DNA of 64,000 nucleotides from Paramesorhizobium deserti (lineage in GTDB: Bacteria > Pseudomonadota > Alphaproteobacteria > Rhizobiales > Rhizobiaceae), in contig NZ_LNTU01000012.1 of assembly GCF_001558695.1 (NCBI RefSeq), positions 62,001 through 126,000 of the forward strand. The letters run 5' to 3'. The notes under the pieces were generated by a model. The model saw nothing but the letters and a program-made list of their open reading frames with translations, was not told the DNA's origin and ran no database searches. Below, in pieces: positions 39,679-48,320 of the stretch; position 1 is the stretch's first letter; every line of letters starts with the position of its first letter. Position numbers and translations under genes: made by a program.

Positions 39679-39780
39679 ATCCTTCACTCCACAGGTTCGT
39701 TTCATGTCGAACACTGTAGTCGCCGCCGCCAGTGGCCGATAAGTCGCCAATTTCCAGACCTAACGTCCAACAGAATGAAC
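39676..39780 (-). promoter_or_regulatory. promoter/leader of the pirin-esterase unit (repeat copy A)
   Basis: On the plus strand it reads from CATATCC (start codon of pirin) through ACTGTAGTCGCCGCC to CGTCCAACAGAATGAACG. Copy B at 41772-41876 matches nearly base for base over about 105 bases. The shared block probably holds an operator for the neighbouring LysR protein. Confidence 0.6.
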
Positions 39781-39850
39781 GATAATAGGGAATGACGTAT
39801 GCTTTTCATCCCTGATCACCATTACCGTCAGCGATAGGTTCTCCAGCATT

Positions 39851-40966
39851 TCAGGGGAGCAGGACTGGCTTGATCGCCTCTCCTGATTTCATCGCCTCGG
39901 CGGCGCGCTCGATCTCCTCGAGCGGAAAGGTCTTCACAAGTTCACCGACCGGAAGACGTCCGGAGGCCACGAGGCCCGCCAGTTGCGGGAGGAATACCTG
40001 CGGGTTGCTCCGCCCTTCGACGATGCCCATTATGCGCTTGCTGTCGTTGACGATGTCGGCGACATCCACCGGGGCAGTCGTGCCGAACGCCGGGACTCCG
40101 ACCACACCAGCAGTGCCACCATTGCCCAGGCTTTTGATCGCCTGCGCCAGCACGGCGGGCACACCACTGCTCTCCACGACGAAGTCCGGGCCGCCCCCTG
40201 TCAACTCCTTCAGCGCTTCGACCGGATCAGCCGATCGGGAGTTCACAACCTTGGTCGCCCCGAGTCGCTTCGCGAGGTCGAGGCGGGAGTCCTGGATGTC
40301 CACGACAATCAGTTCGCGCAGCGGCAGCAGAGCTGCGGCCATTACCGCAGACAGACCCACCGCGCCGGCGCCGAACACGGCAACAGCACTGGCCGCGCCA
40401 GGCTTGAGCACGTTGAGAACCGCGCCCGCTCCGGTCTGGATACCGCAACCAAGGGGTGCGAGCAGTTCCGGTGCCAAGTCCGCGGCCAGCTCGGGCACAA
40501 CGACGGTATTGCGTTCCCTCGCCAGCGCATAGGTGGCGAAGGAGGACTGGCCGAAGAAGTTACCGTGAATCGCCTGGCCGTCCTGCCACAATGCCGGCTT
40601 CCCGTCCGGCCGGGAGCCGTTGGTGAAGTTGTGGGCCAGGAATATCCGACACCGCGAAGGCGCGCCCGAAATGCAGTTGCCGCAATGTCCGCAGGAGTCG
40701 AAAGTCAGCATAACCCGGTCGCCGGCGCGCACGGACGTGACATCCGTGCCGACGCTCTCCACGATGCCCGAGCCCTCGTGTCCGAGTACACCCGGGAGAG
40801 GGAATGGAAAGTCTCCCGCGCGCGCAGCGAGGTCGGAGTGGCACATACCGACTGCTTCGATCCGGACCAGGACCTCATCCGCCCCGGGATCATCGATCTC
40901 GACTTCGCTCCGTAGGAACCGTGCCCTCGGTTCGGAGACGGTCATCGCCGTAACATGTCGCGTCAT
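39851..40966 (-). CDS. zinc-dependent alcohol dehydrogenase (aryl-alcohol type)
   Basis: The 371-residue MDR-family enzyme has catalytic zinc ligands in VGMCHSDLAARAGDF (Cys) and GVLGHEGSGIVESVG (His/Glu), and structural zinc cysteines in FDSCGHCGNCISGAPSRC. The Rossmann motif VAVFGAGAVGLSAVMAAAL also appears. The layout is most like XylB/AdhC-type aryl-alcohol dehydrogenases. GGAGG precedes the ATG. It follows the quinone reductase gene by 37 bases on the same strand. Confidence 0.93.
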   Translation of the reverse strand: MTRHVTAMTVSEPRARFLRSEVEIDDPGADEVLVRIEAVGMCHSDLAARAGDFPFPLPGVLGHEGSGIVESVGTDVTSVRAGDRVMLTFDSCGHCGNCISGAPSRCRIFLAHNFTNGSRPDGKPALWQDGQAIHGNFFGQSSFATYALARERNTVVVPELAADLAPELLAPLGCGIQTGAGAVLNVLKPGAASAVAVFGAGAVGLSAVMAAALLPLRELIVVDIQDSRLDLAKRLGATKVVNSRSADPVEALKELTGGGPDFVVESSGVPAVLAQAIKSLGNGGTAGVVGVPAFGTTAPVDVADIVNDSKRIMGIVEGRSNPQVFLPQLAGLVASGRLPVGELVKTFPLEEIERAAEAMKSGEAIKPVLLP

Positions 40967-41003
40967 CGTCGTTCCTCCTGGCTATATCGTTCCATGGCTT
41001 TGA

Positions 41004-41639
41004 TTATGCGGATAGTGAGGTGCTTTCGTCTGCGGCATCGACCACCTTGCGGGCGAGCAGCGCGATGCGTTCGCCCTGGTAGCGGGCGACAGCGAGGTCA
41101 TCTTCGCCAGGCTTCTGCGAGTCGTTCTGCGAGATGAAGGTGGCGCCATACGGCGTGCCGGCCTTGAACAGAGCCGGGTGCGAATAGCCGAGGGGTACGA
41201 TGATGAGCCCGAGATGGGCCATCACATTGTAGATCGAGAGCAGGGTCGATTCGTTGCCGCCGTGCTTCGTAGAAGTGGATCCGAAGACCCCGCCAAATTT
41301 GCCGTTGAGGCGGCCCTGAAACCACACGCCGCCCAGACCATCGATGTAGGCCTTGAGTTCGGAAGCGATGCTGCCGAAGCGCGTTGGCGTACCGAAAATG
41401 ATCGCATCGGCCCATACGGCGTCCTCGGCGGTCGGCGCTTCATACTTTTCATTCATGAGCGCCGCGCCCTCGGCCCAGCCAGGCGCCATCGCCATGATCT
41501 CGGGACCGACCATCTCGCGCGCGCGCCGCAGGCGGACTTCGGCGCCAGCGACGCGTGCGCCTTCGGCGACCGCGAGCGCCAGCTCTTCGGTCGAGCCATT
41601 GCGAGAGTAGAATGCGATCAGAATTTTAGGTCTCGTCAT
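41004..41639 (-). CDS. flavodoxin-fold NAD(P)H:quinone oxidoreductase (WrbA-like)
   Basis: The 211-residue protein begins MTRPKILIAFYSRNGSTEEL. It has the FMN-binding segments GTPTRFGSIASELKAYIDGL and GSTSTKHGGNESTL, and the WrbA-type LGYSHPALFKAGTPYGATFI. It probably reduces quinones by two electrons. The start at 41639 is fixed by the family N-terminus; the longer upstream frame runs through a pirin-like remnant. It forms a unit with the alcohol dehydrogenase. Confidence 0.9.
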   Translation of the reverse strand: MTRPKILIAFYSRNGSTEELALAVAEGARVAGAEVRLRRAREMVGPEIMAMAPGWAEGAALMNEKYEAPTAEDAVWADAIIFGTPTRFGSIASELKAYIDGLGGVWFQGRLNGKFGGVFGSTSTKHGGNESTLLSIYNVMAHLGLIIVPLGYSHPALFKAGTPYGATFISQNDSQKPGEDDLAVARYQGERIALLARKVVDAADESTSLSA

Positions 41640-41731
41640 GATAGAAGCTCCAGGCAAGAATTGACCTTCTCGCGCAGTGCGACACCGCGCGATGTGGCTA
41701 AGAATCCGGACAATGGGGACAGTCGAGGCAA

Positions 41732-41876
41732 CTAGGCCGAAATGCGTCTGGGAACTTTGCCCCTCGTGTTCATATCCTCGCTCCACAGTTCATTTTATGT
41801 CGAATACTGTAGTTGCCGCCCATATTGGCTGAGAAGTGGCCAGTTTTCGGACTTAGCGTCCAACAGACTGAACGCT
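41732..41876 (-). pseudogene. ghost of a second pirin gene with its promoter (repeat copy B)
   Basis: The 105 bases from 41772 to 41876 copy the pirin promoter, including an AGGATATGAAC start equivalent to AGGATATGGAC. Directly after the start codon, 41732-41765 resembles the last ten codons of pirin (GACGCATTTCGGCCTAG here, GCCGCATTCCGGCCTAG there). The middle of the gene is gone and the frame is shifted. The promoter may now drive the quinone reductase-alcohol dehydrogenase unit. Confidence 0.6.
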
Positions 41877-42054
41877 GAAGTGGAGTGGCTAATATTCGCG
41901 CCATGCCGGTTTGGGAGGAAGCGGACTCCCGGACATGCCCTCCAGCGCCGCAACAGCGTGACGAATGGAGGAGGCGCCTCCATCCGCCGCTTCATCTGTC
42001 GGAAGAGCCGAAGCCCATGGGCTTACTGGGGCGGGCTTCAGTGTTGCCGGGAAT

Positions 42055-42966
42055 TCACAGCAATACGGTCTTGGGAAACTCAGCCGACAGATGGTCGAGA
42101 AAGGCCCGTACGGAGGGCAGCAGCCCCTGCCGGTAAGGTATCAGGGCCGTGAGCGTGGAATCGCCAGCCAGCCAATCGGGAAGCACCCGTTGCAGTTCTC
42201 CAGAGCGAACCGCCGCCCGGCAGACATAGCCTGGAAGCGCAACAATCCCGAGACCTTTTATGGCCGCATTCTGAAGCCCGACCATGTCATCGCCGAGCAG
42301 CCGCGGGGTCAGCGGCATGACGATCTCGTCGCGTTTCTGCCGAACGTGGCGAAGACGCCAAACGGGCTCGACGCCGGTCCGCATCATGAAGAGCGATGGG
42401 TGGTTCTGAAGATCCTGCGGGCCGCGTGGCGCCCCGTGCTCACGGAGATATTCCTTGCCTGCGAACAGAAACCACGGCGCTGGCGCGAGCGTGCGCTGGA
42501 CGAGGGTGGAATCAGGGAGCGGCTCGGAATGCGCTCGTACAGCCACGTCGTAGTTTTCGCCGACAATATCGACAGTCCGGTCGGACGCATGCGCGACCAC
42601 GTTCACCTTCGGATATTGAACGAGGAAATCAGCAATGATGTCGGACATGGCAAACTGCATGGTGGCAGAACCTGCAGTGCATCTTACCGTGCCGGTCGGC
42701 TCGGTCAGGCGGTGACGGATTGTTGTCTCGGCAAGTTCGGCTTCGCGCAGCATGGCGACGGCGTGTCGATAGAAGTCTTGCCCTGCATCGGTCATGCCGA
42801 AGCGGCGGGAGGTTCGATTCAACAAGCGAACGCCAAGCTCGCCCTCAAGCTGCTGGATGCGATGGCTGAGCGTTGATTTCGGCACCCGCAACGTGCGCCC
42901 AGCAGCGGTAAACCCGCCGCGATCAACGACTTGCACGAAATAGAAGAAGTCATTCAGGTCCAGCAT
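42055..42966 (-). CDS. LysR-family transcriptional regulator
   Basis: The 303-residue protein begins MLDLNDFFYFVQVVDRGGFT. The HTH is AAGRTLRVPKSTLSHRIQQL, followed by EGELGVRLLNRTSRRFGMTD, and an effector domain runs from about residue 90. It lies between the quinone reductase unit and the divergent isochorismatase gene, and probably regulates both and the pirin unit through the repeated promoter. The gene start at 42966 matches the family. Confidence 0.93.
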   Translation of the reverse strand: MLDLNDFFYFVQVVDRGGFTAAGRTLRVPKSTLSHRIQQLEGELGVRLLNRTSRRFGMTDAGQDFYRHAVAMLREAELAETTIRHRLTEPTGTVRCTAGSATMQFAMSDIIADFLVQYPKVNVVAHASDRTVDIVGENYDVAVRAHSEPLPDSTLVQRTLAPAPWFLFAGKEYLREHGAPRGPQDLQNHPSLFMMRTGVEPVWRLRHVRQKRDEIVMPLTPRLLGDDMVGLQNAAIKGLGIVALPGYVCRAAVRSGELQRVLPDWLAGDSTLTALIPYRQGLLPSVRAFLDHLSAEFPKTVLL

Positions 42967-43178
42967 CCGACACCTCAATCGTCCATCAGGCTGGACGCTA
43001 CGTTGTAAATTTGCCGACTTCCGGGCCGCTTGTCCACCGCTTAGGAATTGAGCTGTCACGAACAGTTCTGGTGACCGGAGACGATCGGCAGTCTCTGAAG
43101 AAGTCAGACGACCGCACGAAGCGTATTTGCGCATGTGCACATGTGCAGTCGGGCACCGGTTTTTATTTGGAGGATCAC

Positions 43179-43796
43179 ATGACCACTCGCACCTACGACC
43201 CCCTCAGCCAAGATAACGCCGCCCTTGTTCTCATCGATCATCAGGTGAACCTGATGACCGGCGTACGCGACTACGAGACGGGGGAGCTCAAACACAATGT
43301 CGTGGCGCTCACCAGGGCCGCCAAGGCGCTCGGCCTTCCAATCGTCGCCGCGAGCACGGCGCGCGACACCCTCTGGGGACCCACTTTCCCCGAATTGGTG
43401 CAGGCCCTGGACGGCGTCGAAATCATCGACCGTTCGTCGGTCAATGTTTTTGACGATGAGCGCGTCGCCGCTGCAATCGAGGCGACCGGCCGCAAGAAGC
43501 TGATCCTCGCCGGTATTTCGCTCGAAGTCTGCGCCGGCTTCCCCGCGATGACGGCGGTAGCGCGGGGCTACCACGCCTATGTGGCCGTCGACGCCTGCGG
43601 CACGTTCAGCAGGACCAAGCGCGACGTGAACCTACTGCGCATGAGCCAGGCCGGTGTCATCCTCTCCGACTATGCGACCCTCATGGTCGAGATCCTGAAA
43701 GACAACGCCCGTCCGGAAGCTGGGCCGGTCTATGACGCGCTCGATATGCCCTGGGCGAAGCTCGTCGGTCAAATCGTTGCATCCTATTCGAATTAA
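43179..43796 (+). CDS. isochorismatase-family cysteine hydrolase
   Basis: The 205-residue hydrolase has the Asp of the triad in NAALVLIDHQVNLMTG and the Lys/Cys region in GRKKLILAGISLEVCAGFPA (Cys near residue 118). It resembles the YcaC/nicotinamidase-like group whose natural substrates are often unknown. ATG 43179 follows the RBS TTGGAGGA. It is divergent from LysR and followed at 117 bases by a DoxX gene. Confidence 0.9.
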   Translation: MTTRTYDPLSQDNAALVLIDHQVNLMTGVRDYETGELKHNVVALTRAAKALGLPIVAASTARDTLWGPTFPELVQALDGVEIIDRSSVNVFDDERVAAAIEATGRKKLILAGISLEVCAGFPAMTAVARGYHAYVAVDACGTFSRTKRDVNLLRMSQAGVILSDYATLMVEILKDNARPEAGPVYDALDMPWAKLVGQIVASYSN

Positions 43797-43913
43797 ACCG
43801 GAATTTCGGTTCGCGGCCGGCAAGGCCCGATCTCGGTGGATACCAAGCGCTCAGGCCAGGCCGGGCTTCCGACGAATATCGCACCGACCGTTGTTCCGAG
43901 AAGGAGACAGACC

Positions 43914-44356
43914 ATGACCAACGACTATCGTGATTATGCAGCGACCCTTCTGCGCGTGACACTTGGGGTTCTCTTCCTCGCGCATCTCGGGCTGAAGATC
44001 TTCGTGTTCACTCCAGCGGGCTTCGTCGCCTTTTGTGAGGGGCTGGGCTCCCGGCAGCAGTCGCCTATCTCACGATGGCGGTAGAGCTTGCAGGCGGCCT
44101 TGCTTTGATTTTGGGCGTTTATGTGCGGGTGGCGGCGGCAGCACTGGTGCCGGTCATGCTCGGCACGATCGTCCTGGTTCACGGCCCGGCCGGGTTCTTT
44201 TTCACGAATCCCAATGGCGGTTGGGAGTACCCGGCATTCTGGACGATCGCGCTCATCGTCCAGGCGCTGATCGGAGACGGAGCTTTCGCGTTGGCACCCA
44301 CGCGCTGGCCGCGAGAAGCGCTTGCCAGCCTGACCGCCACTGTCGCAAAGCGTTGA
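43914..44356 (+). pseudogene. DoxX-family membrane protein, frameshifted
   Basis: The first part, ATLLRVTLGVLFLAHLGLKI, is in one frame and the rest, AYLTMAVELAGGLALILGVY and onward, is in another. They join smoothly if one base is added near 44050 (GGGCTGGGCTCCCGG). The complete product would have about 147 residues with four membrane helices. DoxX proteins occur with oxidoreductases and thiol/sulfur stress systems. This may be a true pseudogene or a sequencing error. Confidence 0.75.
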
Positions 44357-44453
44357 TCAAGTCTAGCGGCGTACCTCTCCGGGGAAAGGCACGCCGCGAA
44401 ACCACGGCGAGCCGCTTCCTTTCGCGGGTTCACTCGCAATCACACTGAAAGTC

Positions 44454-45090
44454 TCAATTTGTCCCTGTGCGAGCAATTCTCGACCCTGGACCAAGTGGTG
44501 CGTGATTGCGAAGAGCCTCTTGAGCACGAAGTGGCGTCGCCCCTTCAAGCCACTGGGCGCGCTGACGGAGGAGCTTCAGCATCGCGACACGATCGACGGG
44601 ATGCGAGAAGGTGTAACCCTGACCGAGCCTGCAGCCCATTGTATAGCTGGCTTGCCTGAACCTCGGCTTCGATCGCCACGCATCTCTGGAAAATAGAGCG
44701 CTAGAGCACCCACCGGCTCCCCATCGTCTCCCATGATGGGCGAGGACCAACAGGCCATCAGCCCCCGGCCCAGGACATGATCGCGATACATCGTCCATTT
44801 CGGATCAGAGGCTATGTCCGTGTGACCAGAACGGCGGTCCGCAGGTAGGCAGCCGCGCCGCAAGAGCCGACGTCCGGACCGATCATAACCCCGTCGATGG
44901 CCGCGCTGAAAGGATCGGGCAGACTTGGTGCCGCAAGCTGGCGAAGCATTGCCGCGGAGTCTACGCTCACAATGGAGCATATCACTCCGGGTAGTCTCGC
45001 TTCCATTTCCAGACAAAGTTCGCGCGCCGTCTCCTCCAAGGAGGATCCGTTCGCAATCAATCGTAAGATTCGGTTTTCAAGTTCGAGCAA
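44454..45090 (-). pseudogene. remnant of a GAF ... EAL-domain signalling protein
   Basis: On the minus strand a GAF domain begins (LELENRILRLIANGSSLEET; GPDVGSCGAAAYLRTAVLVT). It continues in another frame (DIASDPKWTMYRDHVLGRGL, MACWSSPIMGDDGEPVGALA) and then jumps directly to the last segment of an EAL domain (MGCRLGQGYTFSHPVDRVAM). The central GGDEF/EAL part is deleted and at least two frameshifts are present. Confidence 0.65.
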
Positions 45091-45542
45091 AACAACTGAC
45101 CACCAACCCGTCCTGGCAGCCGCGTATGGGCGACTAAAATAGTCTTCAAGGATGAACCTGGAGTAAGTTTAGATACTAAATATCGAATAAGTATGCACGC
45201 AGGGGGAGAATGCCTTCGCCTGCAGCCGAACCTTCGTTTCGGCCGACCCCTTCTGCAGGGAGGAGCGGCGCGATTGAGAATTTCGGCGAATCCACGATGA
45301 GCGAGGCGAGGCGCGCCCTGACATCCCGCTCGCACGGCTTTGGCAAGATCATTATCACAATCGCCGATTGATCTGATCAATTGTGAGAAATGTCACCGCG
45401 CATAGCGCGGTGCGGAGCACCAGCATCCGACGTGTCAAGCACAATCTTCACGTTGAACTCGGTTGCCCGCAACGACTGGCCGGGGGCGAGCAACCGCTTC
45501 GCCACCGGCCAGCCGATCTGCCCTGCGATTTCAGATGGCTTC
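45091..45542. other. intergenic stretch with no recognisable gene
   Basis: About 450 bases between the GAF/EAL remnant and the SDR gene. Several short frames cross it but none resembles a known family, has a credible start, or continues a neighbour. Confidence 0.5.
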
Positions 45543-46445
45543 TTAATTCTTCTCTTGGACGGCCGGATGCAGCAGGTCGGATAGACCGACGCGATGCAGC
45601 ATCTCGGCACGGATCCTGTCGACCACGGCGAAGCTCACATCGGCCCCGTCATGGGTCGGATCGTATGTCACACGAAATGGACGCTTGCCGAGCGGCGTGT
45701 CGACGATCTCGACGATCGCGTCGGCAACGCCCTGAACGTTTGCATCGTCAGGAACGATTTTGGCAAAAGCCTCCTGAACATACTCACCGAAGCCCTGATA
45801 TGGCCCCTCGTTCTCATACTCGCCAAGTCGCGCAGTATCGGCCGGGTGCCCCGCATTCGAGAAGTGATTGGTGCCCTTGGTGAAGGCGCCTGGCACGATG
45901 ATCGAAGTCTCGATGCCCCACCGGGCCAGCTCGCGGGCATATTGGACCGCAAGCGTGTCCATCGCAGCCTTTGCCGCGAAATAGGGCGAGAGATAGGGTG
46001 GCGTTCCTCCGGCGACGCTAGAGCTCGACACCCACACCAGAAGACCGTTCCTGGCCCTGCGCATGTGCGGCAGCGCCGCGCGGTTGACGCGCTGGGTCCC
46101 AAGCACGTTCACATCGTACTGCTGGGCGAACTGCTCCGGCGTGAAGGCTTCGGCCGGCCCGTACATCATGTGCCCCGCGTTGTGCACCACGACGTCGATG
46201 CGCCCGTGATCGACGATGACCTTCTCTATGGCAGCGTTCGCCGACTCTTCCGACTGCACGTCGAGCTCGATGGGGCGAATGTCCGACCCTGCGATGGCGG
46301 CCATTTCGGCCGCATTCTTCGCGTTCTTTCCCGTGACGTCACGCATGGATGCGTAAACGGTGTGTCCCGCGCGGGCCAAAGCCTCCGCCGTCAGCCGTCC
46401 GAATCCGCTCGATGCGCCGGTGATGAGGATGATCTTCTTGTTCAT
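45543..46445 (-). CDS. SDR-family oxidoreductase
   Basis: The 300-residue classical SDR begins MNKKIILITGASSGFGRLTA (TGxxxGxG), and has VVVHNAGHMMYGPAEAF (NAG motif), VSSSSVAGG (Ser) and YLSPYFAAKAAMDTLAVQYA (catalytic YxxxK). It probably reduces a keto or aldehyde group. It follows another SDR by 42 bases on the same strand. The substrate is unknown. Confidence 0.92.
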   Translation of the reverse strand: MNKKIILITGASSGFGRLTAEALARAGHTVYASMRDVTGKNAKNAAEMAAIAGSDIRPIELDVQSEESANAAIEKVIVDHGRIDVVVHNAGHMMYGPAEAFTPEQFAQQYDVNVLGTQRVNRAALPHMRRARNGLLVWVSSSSVAGGTPPYLSPYFAAKAAMDTLAVQYARELARWGIETSIIVPGAFTKGTNHFSNAGHPADTARLGEYENEGPYQGFGEYVQEAFAKIVPDDANVQGVADAIVEIVDTPLGKRPFRVTYDPTHDGADVSFAVVDRIRAEMLHRVGLSDLLHPAVQEKN

Positions 46446-46487
46446 GATGAGTTCCTTTCGATGTCGATATTGACTGGGCGGGCGGGA

Positions 46488-47228
46488 TCAGATGATCCCG
46501 CCGTTCGCGCGCAGAACCTGGCCGTTGATCCATCCGCCATCTGGCCCGGCGAGGAAGGAAACCGCTGCGGCAATATCCTCGGGCTGGCCGAGGCGCTCGA
46601 GCGGCGCGAGCTTGGCGAGGTTGTCGATCACGGCCTGGGGCTTGCTGTCGAGGAACAGCGCGGTGGCGGTCGGTCCCGGAGCAATCGCGTTGACGGTGAT
46701 GTTGCGGCCGCGCAGTTCCTTGGAGAGTACGTGCGTGATCGCCTCGACACCCGCCTTCGTCGCCGCATAGGCCGCATAGGTCGGCTGGTAGAGGCCGACG
46801 ACGCTGGACGAGAGATTGATGATCCGCCCGCCTTCGCGCAGCCGCTTCGCCGCCTCGCGCAGCGTATTGAAGCTGCCCTTGAGGTTGATAGCGACTTGCT
46901 GATCGAACAGCGCATCGTCGCTGTCTGCGAGTGTCGCCAGCCGCATAATACCGGCGTTGTTGACGAGGACGTCGACGCCGCCAAACGTGGCCTGCGCACC
47001 GTCGAACATGTGGCGGACGGCATCCGCATCGGCAACGTCGGCCTGAGCGGTGACGGCTTTGCCGCCAGCCTGCTCGATCTTGCGGATGACGTCTTCGGCC
47101 GCGGCGGCATTACCAGCATAATTGACTATGACAGTGAACCCGTCCTTGCCGAGACGCTCGGCAATCGCTGCGCCAATGCCGCGCGAAGCGCCGGTGACGA
47201 TGGCGACCTTGTTCTGATTGGCAGACAT
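46488..47228 (-). CDS. SDR-family oxidoreductase
   Basis: The 246-residue classical SDR is of the 3-oxoacyl-ACP reductase/FabG-like type. It has MSANQNKVAIVTGASRGIGA, DVLVNNAGIMRLATLA, INLSSSVVGLYQPTYAAYAA followed by TKAG (Ser, Tyr, Lys of the active site), and the C-terminal DGGWINGQVLRANGGII. ATG 47228 matches the family start; AGGAGAAG is the RBS. It heads an SDR-SDR unit divergent from the LysR gene at 47349. Confidence 0.93.
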   Translation of the reverse strand: MSANQNKVAIVTGASRGIGAAIAERLGKDGFTVIVNYAGNAAAAEDVIRKIEQAGGKAVTAQADVADADAVRHMFDGAQATFGGVDVLVNNAGIMRLATLADSDDALFDQQVAINLKGSFNTLREAAKRLREGGRIINLSSSVVGLYQPTYAAYAATKAGVEAITHVLSKELRGRNITVNAIAPGPTATALFLDSKPQAVIDNLAKLAPLERLGQPEDIAAAVSFLAGPDGGWINGQVLRANGGII

Positions 47229-47348
47229 TTTCTTCTCCTTCGGTTTTGCGCCGCAGCGCGTTTTCGATGAGGAGAAGATGGCGCTTCCCCATCTGCGGAT
47301 AATCAGGCATTTTTCGGCATCACTATCCGAATATTGCGAACAAAACTC

Positions 47349-48239
47349 ATGGACCGATTTGATGCCATGCATGTCTTCGCCCGCGTCGTCGAACGCCGCA
47401 GCTTCACGCTGGCAGCTCAGGACACGGGGCTGCCACGCTCGACGGTGAGCGATGCGGTGAAGGATCTGGAGGCTCGCCTCGGTGTGCGCTTGCTGCTCAG
47501 GACTACGCGGCATGTCAGCCCGACGCTGGATGGCGAGGCCTATTACCAGCGGTGTCTTGCGATTCTCGCCGATATCGAGGATGCCGAGGGCGCGTTTGCC
47601 GGCATTAAACCGAAGGGCCTACTGCGCGTGGATGTGCACGGCACGCTCGCCCGGCATTTTGTGCTGCCGAACCTGCCGTCCTTTCTGGAAACTTATCCGG
47701 AGATCGAATTCTACATGAGCGAGGGCGACCGGCTGGTCGATCTCGTCCGCGAGGGCATAGACTGCGTGCTGCGGGTCGGCACACCGCAGGACAGCGACCT
47801 GATCGCCCGACGCGTCGCCATGTTGAACGAGGTCACGCTTGCCTCGCCCGCCTATATCGAAAAATTCGGCCGGCCCGAGCATCCGGAAAAGCTCGACGGC
47901 CACCGAATGGTCGGGTTCCGCACGACCGGCAGCATCGCCGCTCTTCCGCTAGAGTTCATGGTGGACGGGACGGTGCGCAATATCACCATTCCCGCGACGG
48001 TAACCGTCAATGCGGCGGAGAGCTATATCTCAACCGCTCGGCTGGGGCTCGGCCTGATCCAGATCCCCCGCTATCACGCAACGCACGATCTTTCTGCCGG
48101 CACGCTGGTCGAGGTGCTTTCGCCTTTTCCGCCGACCAGTACGCCGGTTTCCCTGCTTTATCCGCGCAGCCGGCAGCTTTCGCCACGGGTGCGCGTCTTC
48201 ATCGACTGGCTGATCAGGTTATTTGCGGAAAGTGCATGA
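47349..48239 (+). CDS. LysR-family transcriptional regulator
   Basis: The 296-residue protein begins MDRFDAMHVFARVVERRSFT, with HTH LAAQDTGLPRSTVSDAVKDL and EARLGVRLLLRTTRHVSPTL. A substrate-binding domain follows, for example VREGIDCVLRVGTPQDSDLI. It is divergent from the two SDR genes with 120 bases between them, and probably regulates them. It is the last protein gene of the island before the intron-bearing tRNA. Confidence 0.93.
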   Translation: MDRFDAMHVFARVVERRSFTLAAQDTGLPRSTVSDAVKDLEARLGVRLLLRTTRHVSPTLDGEAYYQRCLAILADIEDAEGAFAGIKPKGLLRVDVHGTLARHFVLPNLPSFLETYPEIEFYMSEGDRLVDLVREGIDCVLRVGTPQDSDLIARRVAMLNEVTLASPAYIEKFGRPEHPEKLDGHRMVGFRTTGSIAALPLEFMVDGTVRNITIPATVTVNAAESYISTARLGLGLIQIPRYHATHDLSAGTLVEVLSPFPPTSTPVSLLYPRSRQLSPRVRVFIDWLIRLFAESA

Positions 48240-48320
48240 TCGACTCTCCGATTCGGAACGCTTTGCCGACCTGGCCCCGCAAAGCACGTCGGAGACGAGA
48301 GGTCACACTCCGGCAGGTGA

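Noticed and set aside
45377..45610. Small frame antisense upstream of the SDR gene
   Set aside because: Overlaps the 3' end of the SDR gene and resembles no family; not called.
45594..47270. 558-codon frame antisense to the two SDR genes
   Set aside because: Covers two clear genes on the other strand and has no motif of its own.
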